From positions 1-5,187 of the forward strand of contig JALRKI010000115.1 of NCBI GenBank assembly GCA_023254815.1: a stretch of DNA of 5,187 nucleotides. Direction: 5' to 3'. The translations under genes were made by a program, and so were the position numbers. How positions within the stretch are numbered: position 1 is the first letter of the stretch; every line of letters begins with the position of its first letter. The DNA comes from Flavobacteriaceae bacterium (GTDB lineage Bacteria > Bacteroidota > Bacteroidia > Flavobacteriales > Flavobacteriaceae). Positions 1 through 5,187 of this stretch are shown piece by piece. The notes under the pieces were generated by a model. It saw only the letters and a list, made by a program, of their open reading frames with translations, was not told where the DNA came from and made no database searches.

Positions 1-981
1 TAGAGTACCAGTAATGGAGGCTACACCACCATCACAAGTAGGAGTCATTGTAAAGGTAGCAAACTCTTCATCCAGCACGGTTAAGGTAACTGTAGTCACG
101 TCTGGACAAGGACCAGCTGTCGTATAGGATATGTCGTAACTAGAACTTGGGCTGGCTCCTGTAACCTCTCCTGTTACTACATCAATCACTGCGCCATCAG
201 ATGGAGTTGTTACAAAGGCAAATGTTCCCCCAGTATCTCCCGATATTGTTGCTATTCCTCCCTCACAATTCGGCGTCATGCTAAAATCAGAAAATTCTTC
301 CGCCAAGACCGTTACGCTTACTGTAGTGCTAGCAGGACATGGGCCCGCTGTTGTGTAAGTCACATCATAAGTAGTGCCGAAACTACCCAAGGTTACAGTC
401 CCCGTTGTTGGATCGATAACGGCTGAATCAGTAGGTGTAGACGCAAAACTGAATATTCCACCCGTGTCACCAGTAATGGTAGCGAAGCCACCATCGCAAG
501 TTGGTGTCATACTAAAAGTGGCAAATTCTTCTGCCAATACGGTTACATCGACGGTAGTAATCGTTGGGCAACTACCAACTGTTTCGTAAGAAATAGAGTA
601 GGTAGCGCCGCTTGTCGCATTAGTAATTTCTCCGGTTGAAGAGTTAATTATTGCACCATCCGTCGGGGTAAGTGCAAAAGAAAAAACCCCTCCAGTGGCA
701 CCTAATATTTGAGCTGTAGCACCACTACAATTGGCTGACATGGCGAAACTGCTGTCTATAGCATCTAATGTGGTAACGGTTTGAATAGTCGTGGTCGGAC
801 AGACACCGTTTGTAGTATATGCAATTTCATAGGTCGTTCCGTAAGAACCGTTGGTAATTAAACCTGTATTCGGATCAATTACTGCTCCATCTATTGGTGG
901 TATTGAAAACGAGAACAGCCCTCCTACAACTCCGGTTATAGTTGCCGAAGCGCCATTACAATTGGGTGTAAGAACAAAGCT
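1..981 (-). repeat. Tandem array of ~77-residue (about 231 base) Ig-like modules inside the surface protein
   Basis: Four full modules and the start of a fifth are visible: 754-981, 520-753, 289-519, 58-288 and 1-57 (residues 729-804, 805-882, 883-959, 960-1036, 1037-1055). Anchor cysteines are C736, C812, C890, C967 and C1044, spaced 76, 78, 77 and 77. Each full module has the order F-x-(M/L)-(T/S)-x-N/T-C, then GG-x-F-(S/A)-F, P-x-D-(G/S)-A-x-I, TG-x-(I/V)-T, Y-(D/E/S)-(I/V), and a second cysteine followed by proline 53-54 residues after the first (C789, C866, C943, C1020). The paired cysteines suggest one disulfide per module. Such beta-sandwich-like repeats are common in large Bacteroidota surface proteins; I cannot assign a Pfam family by eye. 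The array continues past the window edge, so copy number is unknown. Confidence 0.92.
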
Positions 982-3165
982 AGAATCATCAGCTTCCAGA
1001 AGAATCAAATCAAATACAGAAGAATTTGACACCACAAAACAGCCAGCACCACCAACATCATCTATTCTGACATAAATAGAGGCATTCCCACTGAGGTAGG
1101 GGCTTGTCAGAGCACCAGTGGCAGAGTCAGCGTCTGCTTGACTGATGTAGTAGGTGACCAAAAAATCTGTTGGATCTTGACTGCCAAGAATGCTCGCAGA
1201 TTGGCTATCGAGGTCGAACAACTCTGCTCCATCATTAGATTGATCGTCACAAAGCGTAAGTGAAAGAGTCGGGTTTATGACCGGTTGGGCAATGGTTCTT
1301 AGAAAAAAGCTAGAGGTTTCATAGCAATCTGTATTGAGGTATTCAATTCTAACAAAAATTTCCTCATTGTCCACGCCAGAATAAGCGGTTAAATCTCCTG
1401 ACAGAGGGTTTGTCTCAGAATCAGCATTGGCTTGAGAATCATAATAACTTATGACATAATCAGAAGGAGATGGATTGCCTGCTAAAATGATGGCATCATT
1501 GGACAGTAGGTCGAATGAATAAGGCGCACCAGCAACTGTTTCACAAGTGAAAAGATCTGTTGGTTCATTGACTACAATATCTGGAAATACTACAACACAA
1601 ATTTCTTCTTCAAATTCACAACCGAAATCATCAATTACTAGATAGGTATAACAAAATGTTCCATCAGTATCGGGTTGAACAACAATGTCTTGCCCAGATA
1701 TTGAAACAATCGTAGGGTCAGTATCCCATGATTCTGAAACAATTTCAGGAGTGAATGAATATTCTGGTGGTTGCAAATTGGGATCAAATTCTAGCCACCA
1801 TTCAAAAATATAACCATTGTCTATTGCCAAATTATCAACAATTTCAATCGTCCAGGTGCCATTCAACGGGCTTCCTAGGAGATTATTGAAAGATTGATAA
1901 GGTAAGTATGTACCAGGAGTCCAAGAATTATTTGGAGGAGATCCATTGGTTATAGTTGGTGCGTTAGCCAGCAGTACGCTTCCACTCATCGAAAAACAAT
2001 ACGTCTCTCCAGTTCCAGGTGTTGTAGTCCCGTCATCATTAGCTCCACCGAAATAAGTTCCTCCACCAGCTTGTTCAAACAATTGAGCTTCTTGCCCATT
2101 TGGACTGATGATAGTAATGTCCAAATCCCCAGAATAGGAATGCTCCATAGTAACACAAACGTTCATCAATTGATTTGCACTGGTAATTGTCATCCCTGAG
2201 TCAAAGCAGTCCACAAGTATACTTGTAGTGTAGGAAACACCGCTACCGTCAGGAAGAAACGTAGTTCCACTAACCGGAGGTGCACAATCGTTGATATATT
2301 CTATAGGAGTGGCCACTGCCGATATAGTAACTTGTTCCCCGAAACAAATTTCCGGGCTCGCTGGAGCAGACCCTGTGAAATCAAATCCTGTATCGACTTG
2401 TATGACTTGTTCAATTCTATTATTGTTCGTACAACCTTCTGGGTCTCCAGTGGTGTTGGTGTCATGTACAATTAAATTGGCGATATAAACTCCCGGTTGG
2501 TCGTAAGAAAAAGTGGCAGTAGTACCAGGCACAGTGGTTCCGTTACCCAAATCCCATTCATATGTTGCTCCGGTTGCATCAACAGAGAATGTTGCGCTAC
2601 CAGACAGAGTTATCTCTTCGCCTACACAGACTTTGATATACCCATCAGCGTTTGGTGTTGGTGAAGCGCTATCGAGGGAAGTATTGATGGTTTGACATGG
2701 CAAGAAACAAGAAATCACTGCTTCCCAGCCTGTGGTGGCTGCTGATTCATTACTGGTCCATTGAAAGGTTAAACACCCTGATAAATTATCAGGTGTTGCA
2801 CTTACAAAATCGGGGGAATTCGCAGCCGAACCAGAGAAAGTACCCATAACTGGGGAAGAGGTATTCGGGCCATTGTATATGGTCAAAACATCCAAATTGA
2901 GTTGAGTGTTCCAAACCGTAAAATCTACTTGAGTTAGTTGACCGGCCTGTTCAGGACAGATCGTGAAGACAAAATTTTCGTTGTTGCCATAGGCATTAGC
3001 ACCGCCACCAGCTCCACCAGAATCATAAAAATTGCCAGAACAAGTATTAATGGTCCCATTGGTCATGTTATAGTTTTGACCGTTGGAATTTCCGATAACA
3101 AAAACTAAAAGAATTATAAATAAACTGGCCCGAAAAAAGGATTCCTTAATTTCTAATAAATGCAT
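1..3165 (-). CDS. Large modular secreted surface protein (CUB, PKD, P-domain, tandem Ig-like repeats), C-terminus outside window
   Basis: The frame is open from the ATG at 3165-3163 to base 1, giving 1055 residues without a stop or frameshift. Residues 1-30 form a signal peptide (hydrophobic core SLFIILLVFVIG, likely cleavage near NSNGQ). Residues ~42-153 are CUB-like (C42, C70, C131, C153; LDVLTIYNG; GCLTFQWTS; GWEAVISC). Residues ~161-257 are PKD-like (ATYEWDLGNG, FSYDQPGVYIANLIV). Residues ~300-461 match a proprotein-convertase P-domain (SGDLDITIISPNG, GTWTIEIVDN, FEWWLEFD). Residues ~464-530 are Ig-like (FCYTYLVIDDFGC). Two YYxSQA modules (537-632, 635-724) and a ~77-residue tandem repeat array (729 onward) follow. 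The start is the only one that keeps the signal peptide; the frame is closed upstream by TAA at 3204-3202. It overlaps the preceding gene by 20 bases. I infer an exported adhesin or scaffold. A type IX sorting domain is expected beyond the window but not seen. Because no catalytic domain is visible, calling it a protease would be unsupported. Confidence 0.93.
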   Translation of the reverse strand, partial: MHLLEIKESFFRASLFIILLVFVIGNSNGQNYNMTNGTINTCSGNFYDSGGAGGGANAYGNNENFVFTICPEQAGQLTQVDFTVWNTQLNLDVLTIYNGPNTSSPVMGTFSGSAANSPDFVSATPDNLSGCLTFQWTSNESAATTGWEAVISCFLPCQTINTSLDSASPTPNADGYIKVCVGEEITLSGSATFSVDATGATYEWDLGNGTTVPGTTATFSYDQPGVYIANLIVHDTNTTGDPEGCTNNNRIEQVIQVDTGFDFTGSAPASPEICFGEQVTISAVATPIEYINDCAPPVSGTTFLPDGSGVSYTTSILVDCFDSGMTITSANQLMNVCVTMEHSYSGDLDITIISPNGQEAQLFEQAGGGTYFGGANDDGTTTPGTGETYCFSMSGSVLLANAPTITNGSPPNNSWTPGTYLPYQSFNNLLGSPLNGTWTIEIVDNLAIDNGYIFEWWLEFDPNLQPPEYSFTPEIVSESWDTDPTIVSISGQDIVVQPDTDGTFCYTYLVIDDFGCEFEEEICVVVFPDIVVNEPTDLFTCETVAGAPYSFDLLSNDAIILAGNPSPSDYVISYYDSQANADSETNPLSGDLTAYSGVDNEEIFVRIEYLNTDCYETSSFFLRTIAQPVINPTLSLTLCDDQSNDGAELFDLDSQSASILGSQDPTDFLVTYYISQADADSATGALTSPYLSGNASIYVRIDDVGGAGCFVVSNSSVFDLILLEADDSSFVLTPNCNGASATITGVVGGLFSFSIPPIDGAVIDPNTGLITNGSYGTTYEIAYTTNGVCPTTTIQTVTTLDAIDSSFAMSANCSGATAQILGATGGVFSFALTPTDGAIINSSTGEITNATSGATYSISYETVGSCPTITTVDVTVLAEEFATFSMTPTCDGGFATITGDTGGIFSFASTPTDSAVIDPTTGTVTLGSFGTTYDVTYTTAGPCPASTTVSVTVLAEEFSDFSMTPNCEGGIATISGDTGGTFAFVTTPSDGAVIDVVTGEVTGASPSSSYDISYTTAGPCPDVTTVTLTVLDEEFATFTMTPTCDGGVASITGTL
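994..1557 (-). repeat. Two tandem ~98-residue 'YYxSQA' modules inside the surface protein
   Basis: Residues 537-632 and 635-724 are two diverged copies of one module. Shared landmarks in order are an N-terminal cysteine (C541, C639), FDL (552-554, 650-652), a YY pair followed by SQA-x-AD-S (574-582, 672-681), the strand (I)-F/Y-V-R-I (603-607, 697-701) and a second cysteine (C614, C709). First-cysteine spacing is 98 residues, and the cysteine pair within each copy is 73 or 70 residues apart. Modules of this look are frequent in flavobacterial gliding-motility-associated or adhesin-like exported proteins; that link is from memory of the family, not shown here. They sit between the P-domain/Ig region and the 77-residue array. 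Confidence 0.85.
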
Positions 3166-3604
3166 GCTGCGGGATAATTTGAAGCAGCAGGTCAGTATTG
3201 TTTATATGGTAAATTTGTTGGGTTGGGCTATACCATTGAAATTGATAAATCAAAGGATTGAAATTGGACGGATCAAAAGATTTCGGTTTTTGCAGATCCT
3301 TATTGTATTGGTTGAATAATTCTAAATCCGAAAGTTTAGGAACCTCGGACAAATCATCTTTATCGGTTGAAATGATTTTTATTCTTGACCGTAAAAGAAA
3401 CTTCAAATTTTGTAGTTGAGTTGGATTTTCCAAAACTAACTTATTAAAACTATCACCAAATACCTCCAACAATTGGAGCCGTTCAGCATTAGTTAAAGGA
3501 GCCGAAACTTCTGAGGGAAACTCAACGACGCCAACTGATTTTTGGGCAAAAAGACTCCCAGTTATCAAAAGCCAGAAAAGAACGAAATTGATTTTATAAA
3601 TCAT
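3146..3604 (-). CDS. Small secreted protein of unknown function, overlapping the surface-protein gene
   Basis: This gene encodes 152 residues. Residues 1-20 are a typical signal peptide (lysine at 4, hydrophobic core FVLFWLLITGSLF, cleavage expected at FA|Q before Q21), so the mature protein of about 132 residues is predicted to reach the periplasm, outer membrane or exterior. I do not recognise a named domain. The mature part has a helical, leucine-rich middle (about 38-75, LTNAERLQLLEVFGDSF) and a C-terminal, probably beta-rich stretch (117-145, with NPLIYQFQWYS and NNTDLLLQIIPQ). There is no cysteine in the protein, unlike its cysteine-rich neighbour. The stop TAA (3148-3146) lies 20 bases inside the start of the large surface-protein gene, which implies one transcript and possible translational coupling. 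A role as an accessory or chaperone to the surface protein is inference from position only. The plus-strand ORF covering its 3' part lacks any protein-like features. Confidence 0.82.
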   Translation of the reverse strand: MIYKINFVLFWLLITGSLFAQKSVGVVEFPSEVSAPLTNAERLQLLEVFGDSFNKLVLENPTQLQNLKFLLRSRIKIISTDKDDLSEVPKLSDLELFNQYNKDLQKPKSFDPSNFNPLIYQFQWYSPTQQIYHINNTDLLLQIIPQHAFIRN

Positions 3605-3620
3605 ACCGTGAAGTTTATTA

Positions 3621-3654
3621 TAAATGTATAGAATATTTTTGCAAAAACATCAAA
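3621..3654 (-). promoter_or_regulatory. Putative Bacteroidota-type promoter for the secreted-protein gene pair
   Basis: Reading the minus strand, TTTG (3654-3651) is followed after 22 bases by TACATTTA (3628-3621). This resembles the Flavobacterium consensus of a TTG -33 element, 17-23 bases of spacer, and TAnnTTTG at -7, with one mismatch at the last base. Transcription would begin around 3618, leaving a leader of only about a dozen bases before the ATG at 3604. The region is A/T-rich, so chance matches are possible. Confidence 0.4.
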
Positions 3655-3737
3655 TTAATGCTTGATTTATCTAAAATAGGGTTAACATCCACATTTAGAA
3701 AATTAGCTGAAAATATTTTAAATGGAAAATAATCCCC

Positions 3738-3750
3738 TAGCAAATTGCTA
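3738..3750. promoter_or_regulatory. Perfect inverted repeat TAGCAA-A-TTGCTA, operator-like, upstream of folE
   Basis: Two perfect 6-base arms (3738-3743 and 3745-3750) flank a single central A. The last two bases of the right arm are also the first two bases of the putative folE -7 element. A bound regulator there would be placed to block RNA polymerase. No regulator can be named from this site, and a loop of one base argues against an RNA hairpin, so a DNA-level dimer site is the likelier reading if it is functional. Confidence 0.35.
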
Positions 3751-3756
3751 TCTTTA
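3749..3756 (+). promoter_or_regulatory. Putative -7 element TATCTTTA for folE-cysS
   Basis: TATCTTTA fits the Bacteroidota TAnnTTTG -7 element except at the last base. It lies 32 bases before the folE ATG, giving an expected leader of roughly 25-30 bases. No convincing TTG -33 element is present at the usual 17-23 base distance (only AATGGAAA-like sequence near 3721-3728), so the promoter may be weak or need an activator, or this may be a chance match. Confidence 0.42.
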
Positions 3757-3788
3757 CATCGTCAAACAGTATTGAGAAAATAACACAA

Positions 3789-4454
3789 ATGGCTAACTCC
3801 CACGATATGAGTACTGACGAAGATCACTCGAATTACTCGGCTATAAATCCCCTAAAACAAGGAGCTTTTGATGTTTCCCCAGAAGAGAAAATAGTTCAAA
3901 TTGAGTCTCATGTGGCTCATATATTGGATATTTTAGGCATGGACTTGACCGACGACAGCATCAAAGGAACTCCAAAAAGAGTTGCCAAAATGTTTGTCAA
4001 CGAACTATTCGGCGGGTTGTTACCACAAAATCATCCAAAATCCTCGACTTTTAAGAACAACTACAAGTATGGAGAAATGTTGGTAGAAAAGAATATTACT
4101 TTGTATTCGACTTGTGAACACCACTTACTTCCAATAATAGGTAAGGCTCACATTGCTTACATTTCCAATGGCACAGTCGTAGGTTTGTCAAAAATGAATC
4201 GCATTGTTGATTATTTCGCCCGAAGACCTCAAGTACAGGAGCGACTGACCATGCAAATCGTTCATGAAATGCAAAAAGTTCTCAACACTCCAGATGTTGC
4301 TTGTGTAATTGATGCCAAACATCTTTGTGTCAACTCAAGGGGCATCAGAGATTACGATAGCAGCACGATTACTAGTGAATTTGGCGGTCGATTCAAGGAG
4401 GCCTCTGTAAAGGCAGACTTCCTCGCATATATTCAAATGGAGACTGATTTTTAA
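3789..4454 (+). CDS. folE: GTP cyclohydrolase I (type I, FolE)
   Basis: This complete 221-residue enzyme hydrolyses GTP to 7,8-dihydroneopterin triphosphate and formate, the first step of tetrahydrofolate synthesis and also a precursor step for queuosine and other pterin routes. It acts in the cytoplasm as a toroidal homodecamer in characterised members. Length is close to that of E. coli FolE (222). Residues 60-72 (GTPKRVAKMFVNE) are the typical N-terminal helix motif. STCEHHLLP at 107-115 and KHLC at 177-180 give the zinc ligands C109, H112 and C180 and the catalytic-pocket histidines H111 and H178, one number below the E. coli equivalents (C110, H113, C181, H112, H179). GLSKMNRIVDYFARRPQVQERLT (132-154, in two parts: GLSKMNRIV and YFARRPQVQERLT) is the highly conserved substrate-site region, and SRGIRD follows at 183-188. 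The ATG at 3789 was chosen; an in-frame ATG at residue 7 is an alternative start. cysS follows after 5 bases. Confidence 0.98.
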   Translation: MANSHDMSTDEDHSNYSAINPLKQGAFDVSPEEKIVQIESHVAHILDILGMDLTDDSIKGTPKRVAKMFVNELFGGLLPQNHPKSSTFKNNYKYGEMLVEKNITLYSTCEHHLLPIIGKAHIAYISNGTVVGLSKMNRIVDYFARRPQVQERLTMQIVHEMQKVLNTPDVACVIDAKHLCVNSRGIRDYDSSTITSEFGGRFKEASVKADFLAYIQMETDF

Positions 4455-4459
4455 TTGCC

Positions 4460-5187
4460 ATGAAACGCTACGAGCAACATCATATCAAACTTTACAACTC
4501 CCTTTCGGGCAAGAAAGAAGCGTTCGAACCTTTGGTAAAAGGTCATGTTGGTATGTATGTTTGCGGACCGACGGTCTACAACAAGGTACATTTGGGAAAT
4601 TTACGAACGTTTCTCTCTTTTGATACCATTTCGAGATATTTAAGACACTTGGAGTACAATGTTCGATATGTCCGAAACATTACGGATGTAGGTCACTTGG
4701 AACAAGATGCCGACAGTGGTGAGGATCGCATTTCCAAAGAAGCACGACTTCAATCAGTTGAGCCCATGCAAATAGTTCAACGTTATACGGTTGATTTTCA
4801 CAACATGCTCAGTAGTTTGAATTGCATACCGCCTGACATTGAGCCAAGTGCAACAGGTCATATCATAGAGCAAATTGAGACCGTTAAAGCGATTTTGGAC
4901 AAAGGCTTGGCATATGAAGTCAATGGATCGGTTTATTTCGATGTTTTCAAATACAACCAAACCCACCATTACGGTATTTTGAGTGGAAGAAATTTGGACG
5001 ATTTAATTCACAATTCTCGTGGTTTGGATGGTCAACAAGATAAAAAAAACCCTCAAGATTTTGCCTTGTGGAAAAAAGCTGAACCGGAACACATCATGAG
5101 GTGGCCTTCACCTTGGGGAGTTGGATTTCCAGGATGGCATCTAGAATGTACTTCAATGAGCACAAAATATTTAGGCCCTCAATTTGA
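4460..5187 (+). CDS. cysS: Cysteinyl-tRNA synthetase, N-terminal 242 residues (cut by window end)
   Basis: This cytoplasmic class I aminoacyl-tRNA synthetase charges tRNA-Cys with cysteine using ATP. Visible residues cover the Rossmann catalytic core up to LGPQF at 238-242; the next codon starts GA, consistent with the usual FDIHGGG continuation. GMYVCGPTVY (31-40) holds the first zinc ligand C35, and GWHLEC (225-230) holds C230. The remaining His and Cys ligands and the KMSKS loop lie outside the window. The class I HIGH signature reads HLGN (44-47) here. Other conserved stretches are VRNITDVGHLEQDAD (71-85), TGHIIEQIE (132-140), GSVYFDV (156-162), NPQDFALWKKAEPEHIMRW (197-215). Bacterial CysRS is usually about 460-490 residues, so roughly half is present. 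The ATG at 4460 lies 5 bases after the folE stop, without a Shine-Dalgarno sequence, so co-transcription with folE is likely. Confidence 0.97.
   Translation, partial: MKRYEQHHIKLYNSLSGKKEAFEPLVKGHVGMYVCGPTVYNKVHLGNLRTFLSFDTISRYLRHLEYNVRYVRNITDVGHLEQDADSGEDRISKEARLQSVEPMQIVQRYTVDFHNMLSSLNCIPPDIEPSATGHIIEQIETVKAILDKGLAYEVNGSVYFDVFKYNQTHHYGILSGRNLDDLIHNSRGLDGQQDKKNPQDFALWKKAEPEHIMRWPSPWGVGFPGWHLECTSMSTKYLGPQF

Noticed and set aside
1..984. Possible mobile or CRISPR-like repeat at DNA level because of the ~231-base periodicity
   Set aside because: The periodicity is explained by tandem protein modules in one open frame; DNA identity between copies is low and there is no spacer structure.
374..1075. 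Plus-strand open frames at 374-589 and 851-1075
   Set aside because: They lie antisense to the continuous minus-strand repeat region, begin at arbitrary points in the repeats, and show no protein-like features; shadows of the surface-protein gene.
2291..2695. Plus-strand open frames at 2291-2488 and 2513-2695
   Set aside because: They are antisense to the PKD-like domain and the segment before the P-domain, whose minus-strand translation is clearly real.
3083..3319. Plus-strand open frame of 78 codons across the overlap of the two minus-strand genes
   Set aside because: It is antisense to a signal peptide and to the small secreted protein; its translation is Lys/Ile-rich without domain or promoter support.
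3710..3719. Palindrome AAAATATTTT upstream of folE
   Set aside because: Only A and T in an A/T-rich intergenic region; expected by chance and not positioned with a clear promoter element.
4455..4459. Terminator or promoter between folE and cysS
   Set aside because: Only five bases separate the genes, with no room for either.
4754..4969. Minus-strand open frame of 71 codons
   Set aside because: It is antisense to the conserved cysS catalytic core.

Overview
The window looks like chromosomal DNA of a Bacteroidota bacterium, most likely a member of the Flavobacteriia. The grounds are: A/T-rich DNA; genes without recognisable Shine-Dalgarno sequences; a TAnnTTT-type -7 promoter element; a very large, modular, secreted surface protein of the kind Bacteroidota export; and a cysteinyl-tRNA synthetase whose signature reads HLGN, as I recall for flavobacterial enzymes. 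No tRNA, rRNA, CRISPR array, insertion sequence or attachment site was found.

Left part (1-3604, minus strand). Two genes point left. The first (3604-3146) encodes a 152-residue protein with a clear signal peptide and no family I can name. Its last 20 bases overlap the start of the second gene, which begins at 3165 and stays open without a stop to base 1. The visible 1055 residues are the N-terminal part of a much larger secreted protein: signal peptide, CUB-like domain, PKD-like domain, proprotein-convertase P-domain, an Ig-like stretch, two ~98-residue 'YYxSQA' modules, then a tandem array of ~77-residue cysteine-paired modules still running at the window edge. There is no catalytic domain in the visible part, so it reads as an adhesin or extracellular scaffold. 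Its C-terminus, where a type IX secretion signal would be expected, is outside the window.

Middle (3605-3788). A 184-base divergent intergenic region carries a plausible minus-strand promoter for the secreted-protein pair and a -7 element for the plus-strand genes. A perfect 13-base inverted repeat abuts and partly overlaps the latter.

Right part (3789-5187, plus strand). folE (GTP cyclohydrolase I, complete) is followed after 5 bases by cysS (cysteinyl-tRNA synthetase, cut by the window end at residue 242). They look co-transcribed. These are housekeeping genes with all expected active-site residues visible so far; they have no evident functional tie to the divergent surface-protein genes.

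No clearly new biological system is evident. The most notable items are the surface-protein architecture, its synonymously diverged repeats, the overlapping small secreted partner, and the operator-like palindrome before folE.
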